From Chryseobacterium sp. KLBC 52 (GTDB taxonomy: Bacteria > Bacteroidota > Bacteroidia > Flavobacteriales > Weeksellaceae), in assembly GCF_003347605.1 (NCBI RefSeq), contig NZ_QDFZ01000026.1, positions 1 to 43,373 on the forward strand: a stretch of 43,373 nucleotides of DNA, written 5' to 3'. The notes under the pieces are model-generated. The model was not told where the DNA came from. It was given only the letters and a program-made list of their open reading frames with translations, and searched no databases. The position numbers and the translations under genes were made by a program. The stretch's first letter is position 1; every line of letters starts with the position of its first letter. This document shows, one piece after another, positions 14,721 to 21,955 of the stretch.

Positions 14721-15674
14721 CTATCTGAATTTTTCTGTTGGATAATCGATTTTAGGAAGAACTTCTTTCAAACGTTCTCTTCTTTTTTCAAACTGTAGCG
14801 GTAATTGCAGATCTTCTCCTAAAAATGCGGCTTCTTCATCTACATCGAACCCTGGGCCCGAAGTAGCAATTTCAAACAAAACGCCTCCCGGTTCTTTAAA
14901 ATATACGGAAGTAAAATATTTTCTGTCTTTCACTTCTGTATGCTCCAATCCGTATGCATTTAATCGTTTTACCATTTCCAACTGGGATTCTGCATCGGGA
15001 GTGGCAAAAGCTACGTGGTGAACTGTTCCTCTTCCTGCTAATCCTTTCAAGGCATTTGGGGTAGAAAGCAAATCTACATATTTCCCCGGCATATTTTCTG
15101 TTCCCAATCTCAATCGGTCAGGGCTTTCTTTGATCACTTTATGATCCATCTGAGTGGTCAGAAGTGCTACTGTTCTTTCATAAGCATCCTGCCAGATTTC
15201 TACATGATGAATCCCTTTGATCGCATAATCTTTTGGAATATAGCCGTTGTAATATCCTTTTCTTTCGTCTTTATCATTAAAAACCAATTCCAATCCCAAT
15301 CCGTCAAAATCTTCAAGATAAATGAAAACTTCATCAGAGAACCTTTGCTGCGGCTGCTTGAAGGGAATATTGAATTGTTCCAGACGGTTCATCCAATAAT
15401 CCAGGGCATCGATAGAAACTGAAAAAGCTGTTGTATTGAGCATTCCTTTACCATGTCTGCCATTGATCAGATCTTTACCATAAGGAAAAGTAGTCATTAT
15501 TGTTCCCGGTGTTCCATATTCGTCACCGAAGTAAAAATGATAAACATCTGAATAATCAAAATTGACCGTTTTTTTGACTAAACGAAGTCCCAAAACTCCG
15601 GTATAAAAGTCTATATTTTCCTGTGCATTGCCGGTAATTGCCGTTACGTGATGCAGTCCTGTGATAAGTTTCAT
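14721..15674 (-). CDS. Ring-cleaving dioxygenase (VOC fold, MhqO/MhqE type)
   Basis: This 317-residue protein has two vicinal-oxygen-chelate modules (about 5-130 and 153-275). Metal-ligand motifs typical of the family are present: GLHHVTAI (His8/9), GTVHHVAF (His219/220) and GGVLFEIAT (Glu268). The family cleaves hydroquinone-type rings with iron or manganese. It forms a two-gene unit with the esterase downstream (5-bp gap). No copy of the shared dyad is seen upstream of this gene, so its control may differ from its paralogue at 16379-17311, with which it shares motifs throughout. Confidence 0.88.
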   Translation of the reverse strand: MKLITGLHHVTAITGNAQENIDFYTGVLGLRLVKKTVNFDYSDVYHFYFGDEYGTPGTIMTTFPYGKDLINGRHGKGMLNTTAFSVSIDALDYWMNRLEQFNIPFKQPQQRFSDEVFIYLEDFDGLGLELVFNDKDERKGYYNGYIPKDYAIKGIHHVEIWQDAYERTVALLTTQMDHKVIKESPDRLRLGTENMPGKYVDLLSTPNALKGLAGRGTVHHVAFATPDAESQLEMVKRLNAYGLEHTEVKDRKYFTSVYFKEPGGVLFEIATSGPGFDVDEEAAFLGEDLQLPLQFEKRRERLKEVLPKIDYPTEKFR

Positions 15675-15710
15675 TGTGATAAAATTGTTAATTGGTTATT
15701 ATGATAACAT

Positions 15711-15881
15711 GCGAGATTTCGAGATTTCGGGGTTCGAGTTGATAAGTTCGAGAATAACTTTATTCATCTTCTGTTTTTTAGCTCAAGATTCTCAAACCCT
15801 CTTCCCTTCAGACTCTCAAACTCGAATCTCAAAAACCCGAATCTCGAATCTCGAAAACCCGCATCCCGACTCTCAAACTCC
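15711..15881. repeat. Low-complexity inverted repeat, family C
   Basis: GCGAGATTTCGAGATTTCGG and GGTTCGAG (15711-15745) recur in inverted orientation as CCCGAATCTCGAATCTCG and AAACCCGCATCCCG (15833-15868), with CTCAAACTC units between. The segment could fold into a long imperfect hairpin between the GNAT and dioxygenase genes. Confidence 0.55.
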
Positions 15882-16178
15882 CTACAGCTCTTCCTTCAAC
15901 CACACATCATTATATTCTTCCGGGTGACGTTTGAACTGTGCGTGAACATAGGGACATAGCGGCAGAATTTTCAAATCATTTTCTCTTGCGTAGGAAACCA
16001 GTCTCTCCAGTAAAATTTTGGCAAACCCTTTTCCTTCATATTCCGGGTTTACTTCGGTATGGTAAACAGTCAGTTTTTTTCCAATCACTGATATATCCAT
16101 TTTACCTGCTTTATGATCATCTGAGAAAAGCTGAATCTCTCCTTTTCTTCCTTCTAAAACTATTTCTGTTCTTTCCAT
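15882..16178 (-). CDS. Small GNAT-like N-acetyltransferase (YjdJ type)
   Basis: The 98-residue protein is a minimal GNAT fold of the YjdJ/YidJ kind. It has ISVIGKKLTVYHTEVNPEYEGKGFAKILLERLVSYAREN, read here in parts: TEVNPEYEGKGFAK is the acetyl-CoA pyrophosphate loop and LKILPLCPYVHAQFKRHPEE the C-terminal strand-helix. The substrate is unknown. It lies between the two dioxygenase genes in the same orientation but with gaps of about 200 bp, so co-transcription is uncertain. Confidence 0.8.
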   Translation of the reverse strand: MERTEIVLEGRKGEIQLFSDDHKAGKMDISVIGKKLTVYHTEVNPEYEGKGFAKILLERLVSYARENDLKILPLCPYVHAQFKRHPEEYNDVWLKEEL

Positions 16179-16378
16179 TTTTTATTTTTTTGGTATTAAA
16201 TCGTGTTTTTTAACGCAAAGATTTAATAATAATCCTTCATATTTTAAGTTGACTTAAGAATGGAATCAACAAGTTGATCCGATTAAGCGTCCTGTTACAA
16301 TTACCTAAAATAAGTCTATATTCCGGATGTTTAAATCTTTATTCAAAATTAGCATCTTTATAAAATATGACCGATGAT

Positions 16379-17311
16379 CTATGATAAGTTCGGCAATACT
16401 CCTTGTATTTTCTCACGCATTCCTTCGTATTGAACAGGAAGTTTAAGGTGGGTTCCCAACTCTTCCAAAGGCTCATCTACAGTGAATCCCGGATTATCGG
16501 TTGCTATTTCAAACAAAACACCCCCAGGTTCACGGAAATACAGTGAGTAGAAATAATCTCTGTTGATTTTTGGAGTGATGCTTAGTCCTGCGGATAAGGC
16601 TTTCTCACGATATTCCATCAACACATTATCATCTTTTACTCTGAATGCAATGTGGTGATTGGTTCCCGCTGCATTTCTACCTGCCGGAATGGTATCATTT
16701 TCAATAATATCAACAATATTAGCCGTATCAATGGCATCAGTTGCCAATCTGTATCTTTCTCCCTCCTGTTTCTGCAAATCATACCCTAAAATATCGGTCA
16801 GCACTTTAATGGTAGGGTCTGCTTTTTTTAAGGTTAAAGTAACATTATGAAAGCCTCTTAATGCATTTTCATCTTTAATATCATCTGTTGTCCATACTTT
16901 TCTGTTGTCTTCAACTAATGGTTCTATCAGCTGTAACTGAAGTCCATCCGGATCATTGAAAGAAATCATCTTTTCTCCAAAAATTTCGCCTTCTTCTGTA
17001 GTTACATTAAGGTTTTGTAAATGATTTTTCCAGAAGTCAAGGCTTCCTTTGGGTACAGAATATCCGATATGAGTCGCCATTCCGCTTCCATTGGTACCTT
17101 TTCCTATTCCTTCCCACGGAAAGAATGTAAGAATGGTTCCCGGAGTTCCGTTTTCATTTCCGAAATAGAAGTGATACGTTCCCGGATCGTCAAAATTTAC
17201 GGTTTTCTTTACCAGTCTTACGCCTAAAACTTTGGTATAAAAATCTAAATTTCTTTTCGCGTTGTCTGCAATAGCAGTAATATGATGCAGACCTAAAATT
17301 CTATTGTCCAT
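16379..17311 (-). CDS. Ring-cleaving dioxygenase (VOC fold, MhqO type)
   Basis: This 310-residue protein is a paralogue of the product of 14721-15674, with two VOC modules and the motifs LGLHHITAIADNAKRNLDF, AGTNHHIAFRVKDD and PGGVLFEIATDNPGF supplying the expected His, His and Glu ligands. It probably opens hydroquinone or catechol rings. The start MDNRILGL at 17311 is chosen because the in-frame codon at 17359 lies inside the upstream dyad. The promoter region is almost the same as that of the pirin operon, which joins the two units in one regulon. Confidence 0.88.
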   Translation of the reverse strand: MDNRILGLHHITAIADNAKRNLDFYTKVLGVRLVKKTVNFDDPGTYHFYFGNENGTPGTILTFFPWEGIGKGTNGSGMATHIGYSVPKGSLDFWKNHLQNLNVTTEEGEIFGEKMISFNDPDGLQLQLIEPLVEDNRKVWTTDDIKDENALRGFHNVTLTLKKADPTIKVLTDILGYDLQKQEGERYRLATDAIDTANIVDIIENDTIPAGRNAAGTNHHIAFRVKDDNVLMEYREKALSAGLSITPKINRDYFYSLYFREPGGVLFEIATDNPGFTVDEPLEELGTHLKLPVQYEGMREKIQGVLPNLS

Positions 17312-17328
17312 GTCTTTTAATTTTGATG

Positions 17329-17378
17329 CTAAATTACAGTGAACAGAAATCCTGTGCATTTAACTAGTTTAATAAATG
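17329..17378 (-). promoter_or_regulatory. Dioxygenase promoter with shared upstream dyad
   Basis: On the minus strand the -7-like element TAATTTAG (17329-17336) lies 20 bp downstream of a 22-bp site (17357-17378) identical over all 22 positions to the one at 10632-10653. The spacer also matches in part: CACAGGATTTCTGTT here and TGCAGGGTTTCCGGT there. Confidence 0.7.
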
Positions 17379-17663
17379 CAAAACTCCGTTTCCGGAAACA
17401 TATTTTAAATCATTTTTTAAACAGTCCACAACCAACTTTACACAATTCTCAAAAAATCCAATTTATTTTACGTTTTCCACAACCCCAATTACCAGTCAAT
17501 TTCTATAGCATTTGAATTTAAAAGCATAAAATATTGATAAACAGTTTTAAATAAGAAAAAAATAAAAATACATAAAACACTGAAATAAAACTAATTAATT
17601 CATTAACGATAATTTAATATTTAAAAAGCCTACTTTTTTAGTGGACTAATAAAAATTATATTA
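17379..17663. other. AT-rich intergenic stretch before the methionine unit
   Basis: This stretch is AT-rich, with no gene or strong hairpin visible. It separates divergent transcription of the dioxygenase (minus) and the methionine leader (plus). Confidence 0.5.
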
Positions 17664-17671
17664 TATATTTG
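17664..17671 (+). promoter_or_regulatory. Promoter of the methionine leader
   Basis: TATATTTG is a perfect TAnnTTTG -7 element. Transcription would start near 17678, about 20 nt before the leader ATG. Confidence 0.65.
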
Positions 17672-17697
17672 CAAACGTATTCAGGAAATAAGACAAA

Positions 17698-17796
17698 ATG
17701 AAGGCAGAATTAAAATATAATTCAATGAAGAAACATACCATCAAAAATATGATGAAGGATATGTGTATGCCTATACATCAAGAATACTGTGGTTGA
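17698..17796 (+). CDS. Methionine-rich leader peptide (32 aa)
   Basis: This is an ATG-TGA reading frame of 32 codons. The second half reads MKKHTIKNMMKDMCMP and then IHQEYCG. Six of 32 residues are Met (1, 10, 18, 19, 22, 24), clustered before the terminator, and two are Cys. It follows a promoter by about 27 nt and ends 27 nt before an intrinsic terminator, upstream of an EamA transporter gene and metNIQ. This layout is that of an attenuation leader peptide: ribosomes slow at Met codons when charged methionyl-tRNA is scarce. No protein function is implied for the product. It was not on any annotation source available to me; translation is inferred from the frame and context. Confidence 0.78.
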   Translation: MKAELKYNSMKKHTIKNMMKDMCMPIHQEYCG

Positions 17797-17800
17797 CCTT
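17789..17800 (+). promoter_or_regulatory. Predicted antiterminator strand
   Basis: GTGGTTGACCTT spans the last leader codons and stop. Its GTGGT (17789-17793) can pair with ACCAC (17832-17836), and its CCTT (17797-17800) with AAGG (17824-17827), both in the 5' arm of the terminator. A ribosome stalled at Met24 (17767-17769) leaves this strand free; one that reaches the stop codon covers it. Confidence 0.65.
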
Positions 17801-17822
17801 ACTTTTATTTAGATATATTTTC

Positions 17823-17853
17823 AAAGGCTTTACCACGTGGTAGAGCCTTTTTT
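17823..17853 (+). terminator. Attenuator terminator upstream of EamA-metNIQ
   Basis: A 12-bp stem (17823-17834 with 17839-17850, one G-U pair) with loop ACGT is followed by six T residues. It lies 32 bp before the start codon at 17885 and after the leader peptide, so it would stop transcription before the first structural gene. Confidence 0.9.
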
Positions 17854-17884
17854 CATTGAACACAACAACATTAAAAAAATAAAA

Positions 17885-18880
17885 ATGAGCAATTCTAAAA
17901 ACAAATGGTTAATTCCATTGGCTTTTACAAACATCTATGTGATATGGGGAATTACGTTTTTAGCTATTTCATTTGGCTTAAAAGGTTTTCCGCCATTCAT
18001 TCTTTCGGGGTTAAGATTTCTGGTTGCCGGAATTCTGATGATAGGCTATCTTCTTTCTAAGGGAGAAAAAGCAAATTCTCTGATCAACTGGAAGAAAAAT
18101 GCCATAACCGGTATTCTTATTCTTACAGGAGGAACCGGGCTTGTAGCCTGGGGAGAACAATATGTAACCGCTTCTGAAGCGGCTATTTCTATTGCAACAG
18201 GACCATTCTGGTTCATTGCTATCGATAAGAAGAACTGGAAATATTATTTTTCGGATAAATTTATTCCGATAGGATTGGTGATTGGTTTTGCTGGATTGAT
18301 TATGTTTTTAAAAGGCAGCGTAAATTCTAATGCTCATGCATTGGCAGATGGAAACCTGCGTATTACTGCGTTTGTGGTATTAGGACTAAGCTCCATCGCC
18401 TGGGTATTGGGTTCTTTATATTCAAAGAAAAATCCGGCATCCCAATCTACCTTTATGAATATTGCCCAACAACTTATCATAGCGGGATTAGCTTCTTTTC
18501 TCATCGCTTTTTTCAGAAAAGAATGGACTGATTTTTCAGTTTCTGCTGTCCCGTTATCGGCATGGTTTGGGGTTCTATTTTTGATCTTCTTTGGATCGAT
18601 AGTCGCTTATTTGTCGTACATTTGGCTTCTGTCCGTAAAACCCGCTGCTTTGGTAAGCACCCATACCTACATCAACCCTATTGTAACAGTGATTGCAGGC
18701 TGGATTGTTGCCAACCAAAGCATCAATGGAGGTCAGCTGTATGGTTTGTTCATCATATTGCTGGGAGTACTTCTAACCAATGTCACCAAGTATTTCAGAC
18801 TTTCAAAAAGGGCCAAGGTCAAAATCAGAAGAGTAAGGAGATTTTTAAACAGAACAGGCAGAAGATATCAGCCTATTTAA
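17885..18880 (+). CDS. EamA family (DMT) transporter
   Basis: This 331-residue inner membrane protein has ten hydrophobic segments arranged as two EamA repeats (about 10-140 and 165-300), with typical signatures VIWGITFLAISFGLKGFPPF, SGLRFLVAGIL and YLSYIWLLSVKPAALVSTHTYINPIV in part. The C-terminus is basic (RRVRRFLNRTGRR). Family members export amino acids or metabolites. It is the first gene after the methionine-rich attenuator and 18 bp upstream of metN, so a methionine-related substrate is a reasonable inference. The start at 17885 is chosen because an in-frame codon at 17837 lies inside the terminator stem. Confidence 0.85.
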   Translation: MSNSKNKWLIPLAFTNIYVIWGITFLAISFGLKGFPPFILSGLRFLVAGILMIGYLLSKGEKANSLINWKKNAITGILILTGGTGLVAWGEQYVTASEAAISIATGPFWFIAIDKKNWKYYFSDKFIPIGLVIGFAGLIMFLKGSVNSNAHALADGNLRITAFVVLGLSSIAWVLGSLYSKKNPASQSTFMNIAQQLIIAGLASFLIAFFRKEWTDFSVSAVPLSAWFGVLFLIFFGSIVAYLSYIWLLSVKPAALVSTHTYINPIVTVIAGWIVANQSINGGQLYGLFIILLGVLLTNVTKYFRLSKRAKVKIRRVRRFLNRTGRRYQPI

Positions 18881-18898
18881 AAAGTATATAAAATCAGA

Positions 18899-19927
18899 AT
18901 GATAGAAATCAGAAACATATCAAAAACATTTCATCAGAAAAAACAGTCTTTCAAAGCACTGGATAAGGTGAGTCTTAATATAGATAAAGGAGATATCGTA
19001 GGAATTATCGGTTTTTCAGGTGCAGGAAAAAGTACTCTGATCCGTACCGTTAATCTGTTGGAAAGACCGGATGAAGGACAGATCATTATTAATGGAAAAG
19101 ATTTCACCAAACTTAGCTCCAAACAACTGGCTGAGGAACGTAAAAAAATCGGAATGATCTTCCAGCATTTCAATCTTCTTTCTTCAAGAACTGTTTTTGA
19201 TAATGTAGCGCTTCCATTGGAACTGGATCATACCAGCAAGGACGAAATCAACAGAAAAGTAAACGAGCTCCTGAAGATTGTAGGACTTGAAGATAAAGCC
19301 AATGATTATCCCAAAAGTCTTTCCGGAGGACAGAAACAGAGAGTCGCCATTGCAAGGGCTCTGGCCAATGATCCTCACCTTCTCCTTTGTGATGAAGCAA
19401 CAAGCGCACTGGATCCGGCAACAACGCAATCTATTCTGCAGCTTTTAAGAGATATCAATCAGAGACTGGGAATTACCATCCTTTTAATTACCCACGAAAT
19501 GGAAGTCATCAAATCGGTCTGCAACCACGTTGCCGTGATCGATAAAGGAAAATTATTAACAAAAGGAACGTTAAGCGAGATTATTTCGGATAAAGAAAAC
19601 CCGATCATCCGCCAGTTCATCAATTCTGACAAAATGACCCTGCCACAGGAACTCAGCAGCAGACTGCAGAAAGAACCCAAAGAAGGTTTATTTCCGCTGG
19701 TCGAAATAGAACTTAATGAAAATATCAGTGTTGAACAGATTCTTTCAACACTATACAGCCAATATAAAATCCCTTATAAATTGTTAAAGGCAGATGTAGA
19801 ATATTTTGGAAATTCCAATTTTGGTAAACTACTTTTGCAGCTTCAGGGTGAAGCCGAAGAAAACCAACAGGCGATCTATTATTTCAACCAAAATAAAATT
19901 CAAAATACAGTAAAAGGATATGCTTAG
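18899..19927 (+). CDS. metN: Methionine ABC transporter ATP-binding protein
   Basis: This 342-residue ATPase powers the MetNIQ importer for L- and D-methionine. Visible are Walker A GFSGAGKS (38-45), the Q-loop IFQHFNLL, the signature LSGGQKQR (141-148), Walker B LLLCDE (161-166), the H-loop ITHEM, and a C-terminal NIL/ACT-like domain (about 265-340) that in the E. coli protein binds methionine and inhibits transport. The last 8 nt overlap metI, indicating coupled translation. Control by the upstream attenuator would add transcriptional feedback to the NIL-domain feedback. Confidence 0.93.
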   Translation: MIEIRNISKTFHQKKQSFKALDKVSLNIDKGDIVGIIGFSGAGKSTLIRTVNLLERPDEGQIIINGKDFTKLSSKQLAEERKKIGMIFQHFNLLSSRTVFDNVALPLELDHTSKDEINRKVNELLKIVGLEDKANDYPKSLSGGQKQRVAIARALANDPHLLLCDEATSALDPATTQSILQLLRDINQRLGITILLITHEMEVIKSVCNHVAVIDKGKLLTKGTLSEIISDKENPIIRQFINSDKMTLPQELSSRLQKEPKEGLFPLVEIELNENISVEQILSTLYSQYKIPYKLLKADVEYFGNSNFGKLLLQLQGEAEENQQAIYYFNQNKIQNTVKGYA

Positions 19928-20576
19928 TGATACGGTAATTGCCCTTTTGGCAAAAGGAACCTGGGAAACAGTTTACATGACATTTTTATCCGGATTTTTT
20001 GGATTTGTACTTGGACTTCCGGTAGGAATCATGTTATTTTTAACCAGAAAAGGACAACTGCTGGAAAATGCAGCCTACCATAGAGGATTATCTATTTTGG
20101 TTAATATTTTCCGTGCCATTCCTTTCATTATTCTGATTGTATGGATGATTCCTTTCACCAGAATTCTGGCAGGCACTTCTATTGGAGTGAATGCCGCTTT
20201 GGTTCCTCTAAGTGTGGGAGCTGCCCCTTTTATTGCAAGACTTGTAGAGAACAGTCTTATTGAAGTTCCTCATGGTCTTATAGAAACAGCCAGAGCTTTG
20301 GGCGCTTCTCCATTACAGATTATCAGAAAAGTTTTACTTCCTGAAGCACTTCCTTCATTAATCAATAATGCGACTATCACTTTGATTACCTTAGTAGGTT
20401 ACTCTGCAATGGGTGGTGCTGTAGGAGCTGGCGGACTTGGACAGGTAGGTTACCAATACGGATATATCGGATATGATATTGTTATTATGAACACCGTTTT
20501 GATTCTGCTTGTTCTTTTGGTTTTCATCATCCAGTTTATGGGCGACAGATTGTCAAAAAAGTTTGATCACAGATAG
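19920..20576 (+). CDS. metI: Methionine ABC transporter permease
   Basis: The 218-residue permease has five membrane helices and the coupling EAA loop IETARALGASPLQIIRKVLLPEALPSL, shown here in parts: ETARALGAS and RKVLLPEALPSL (about 122-147). It begins inside the end of metN. A 130-bp gap with low-complexity repeats follows before metQ, which is larger than usual for this operon. Confidence 0.92.
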   Translation: MLSDTVIALLAKGTWETVYMTFLSGFFGFVLGLPVGIMLFLTRKGQLLENAAYHRGLSILVNIFRAIPFIILIVWMIPFTRILAGTSIGVNAALVPLSVGAAPFIARLVENSLIEVPHGLIETARALGASPLQIIRKVLLPEALPSLINNATITLITLVGYSAMGGAVGAGGLGQVGYQYGYIGYDIVIMNTVLILLVLLVFIIQFMGDRLSKKFDHR

Positions 20577-20656
20577 TTTTGAGTTGGAGGGTTTGAGAGT
20601 GGGAGTGTTTGAGAGTTTGAGATTCGGGGTGCGAGTTTCGGGATATGGGAATGGAT
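20577..20656 (+). repeat. Low-complexity repeat, family C, between metI and metQ
   Basis: Units such as GAGGGTTTGAGAGTGGGAG, GTTTGAGAGTTTGAG and ATTCGGGGTGCGAGTTTCGG occur in tandem directly after the metI stop. The repeat recurs after metQ. Confidence 0.6.
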
Positions 20657-20706
20657 AAGATCATTTTTTACTCTTTTGCTTCAATAGTAATTAAATAAAA
20701 AATAGA

Positions 20707-21516
20707 ATGAAAAAAATAAAGATTTTTGGTGTATTGGCTGCAGGAATATTATTATTCAGTGCCTGCTCGGGAAGAAAAGATGACCCGAACTTTATCCGCG
20801 TAGGAATTACATATGGTCCGGAACAAGAAATTGCCGAAGTGGCCAAAAAAGTAGCTAAAGACAAATACAATCTGGAAGTGGAATTGATCCCTTTCAATGA
20901 CTACGTAGTTCCCAATGAAGCATTGACCAACGGAGATATTGATGCCAATGCCTTTCAGCATATCCCTTATTTAACAGAGCAATCAAAACAGAGAGGATAT
21001 AACCTTGTGCCTGTAGGAAATACATTTGTTTATCCTATTGTTGCCTACTCCAAAAAGATTACGAATATCAACCAATTACAGGAAGGCAATACGATTGTTA
21101 TACCCAATGATCCTACCAACGGAGGACGTTCTTTACTTCTTCTGCAAAAAAGTGGTCTTTTGAAATTGAAAGACGGTGTCGGACTTCTGCCCAAAGTAAC
21201 GGATATTACAGAAAACCCGAAACAGCTGAAAATCATGGAAATTGAAGGGGCTCAGATCCCAAGAGTTTTGGAAGACAGAGATGTTGTTGTGGGTATTATC
21301 AATAATAACTTTGCAGCACAGGCAGGGTTGGATCAGGAAAAACAAGGTATTCTCGTGGAAGATAAAGACTCACCTTATGTGAATGTAGTCGTTGCCAGAC
21401 CTGATAATAAAAACAGCCAGAAAGTAAAAAACTTTGTAAAAGCCTATCAGTCTCCAGAAGTGGAAAAGAAAGCCAAAGAAATTTTCAAAGGAGGTGCTGT
21501 GAAAGGATGGGATTGA
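20707..21516 (+). CDS. metQ: Methionine-binding lipoprotein
   Basis: The 269-residue solute-binding protein of the NlpA/MetQ family has a lipoprotein signal (MKKIKIFGVLAAGILLFSAC, lipidated Cys20) and the family motifs RVGITYGPEQEIAEVAKK, NDYVVPNEALTNGDIDANAF and VYPIVAYSKKI. It would deliver methionine to MetNI from the periplasmic face. It is last in the attenuated unit, though the repeat-filled gap before it could hold an extra promoter; none is obvious. Confidence 0.92.
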   Translation: MKKIKIFGVLAAGILLFSACSGRKDDPNFIRVGITYGPEQEIAEVAKKVAKDKYNLEVELIPFNDYVVPNEALTNGDIDANAFQHIPYLTEQSKQRGYNLVPVGNTFVYPIVAYSKKITNINQLQEGNTIVIPNDPTNGGRSLLLLQKSGLLKLKDGVGLLPKVTDITENPKQLKIMEIEGAQIPRVLEDRDVVVGIINNNFAAQAGLDQEKQGILVEDKDSPYVNVVVARPDNKNSQKVKNFVKAYQSPEVEKKAKEIFKGGAVKGWD

Positions 21517-21622
21517 TGAGTGAGAGGGTTTTAGTGTGGGAGAGTTTGAGGGTTTGAGAGTGGATTCGGGATACGAGTTTCGGGATGCTAGTTGGAGGAT
21601 TGGAGAGTAAGAGGGTTTGAGT
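21515..21622 (+). repeat. Low-complexity repeat, family C, after metQ
   Basis: GAGAGTTTGAGGGTTTGAG, GATTCGGGATACGAGTTTCG and GGGATGCTAGTTGG repeat here, starting at the metQ stop codon. They resemble 20577-20656. Confidence 0.6.
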
Positions 21623-21624
21623 GA

Positions 21625-21690
21625 GATTCCTTCGGAATGGACAAACTACACGCTATATCTATACGTCCGCATTGTCAGACACTGTGTTAG
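21625..21690 (+). repeat. REP-like palindromic repeat, family A (diverged)
   Basis: The left arm GATTCCTTCGGAATGGACAA is well kept. The right arm (CATTGTCAGACACTG ... TTAGGAG) is degraded. Confidence 0.55.
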
Positions 21691-21845
21691 GAGCGTAAGA
21701 TTCGAGGTGTTGAATGAAAGTATACGAGAGTAGCTCCATTCGTCTTTTATCATTTTGCAATTTCGCTTTTAGCCTTTTCACTTATATGTTTCCCCATCAA
21801 CTTCTCTTCATTTTTTCTCGTAATAATTAAAAATATTTAATAATA

Positions 21846-21875
21846 AACTGTCTGCAAATGGGTAGACGGTTTTTT
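21846..21875 (+). terminator. Intrinsic terminator upstream of the GH3 gene
   Basis: A 10-bp stem AACTGTCTGC-AAATGG-GTAGACGGTT is followed by T residues. It would end any transcript running from metQ through the repeats; the rest of the 21691-21845 gap shows no gene. Confidence 0.75.
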
Positions 21876-21900
21876 ATTTGCCATTTTTTTATTTTCTCAA

Positions 21901-21931
21901 TTTGAGATAATAAAAATTTTGTCTATTTTTG
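21901..21931 (+). promoter_or_regulatory. Promoter of the GH3 gene
   Basis: TTTG at 21901-21904 and TATTTTTG at 21924-21931 match the Bacteroidota -33 and -7 elements with a spacing of 19 bp. The start point would be near 21938, which excludes the in-frame codon at 21929. Confidence 0.65.
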
Positions 21932-21955
21932 TTTTTAATCAAACAGAAAGGCATT

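Noticed and set aside
17664..17853. SAM riboswitch upstream of the methionine genes
   Set aside because: No SAM-I four-way junction, and no SAM-II or SAM-III pattern that I can recognise. The leader is occupied by an open frame rich in Met codons and a simple terminator, which fits peptide attenuation better. An Infernal scan would settle it.
20577..21622. CRISPR array
   Set aside because: The units are irregular low-complexity repeats without constant repeats, fixed spacers or cas genes.
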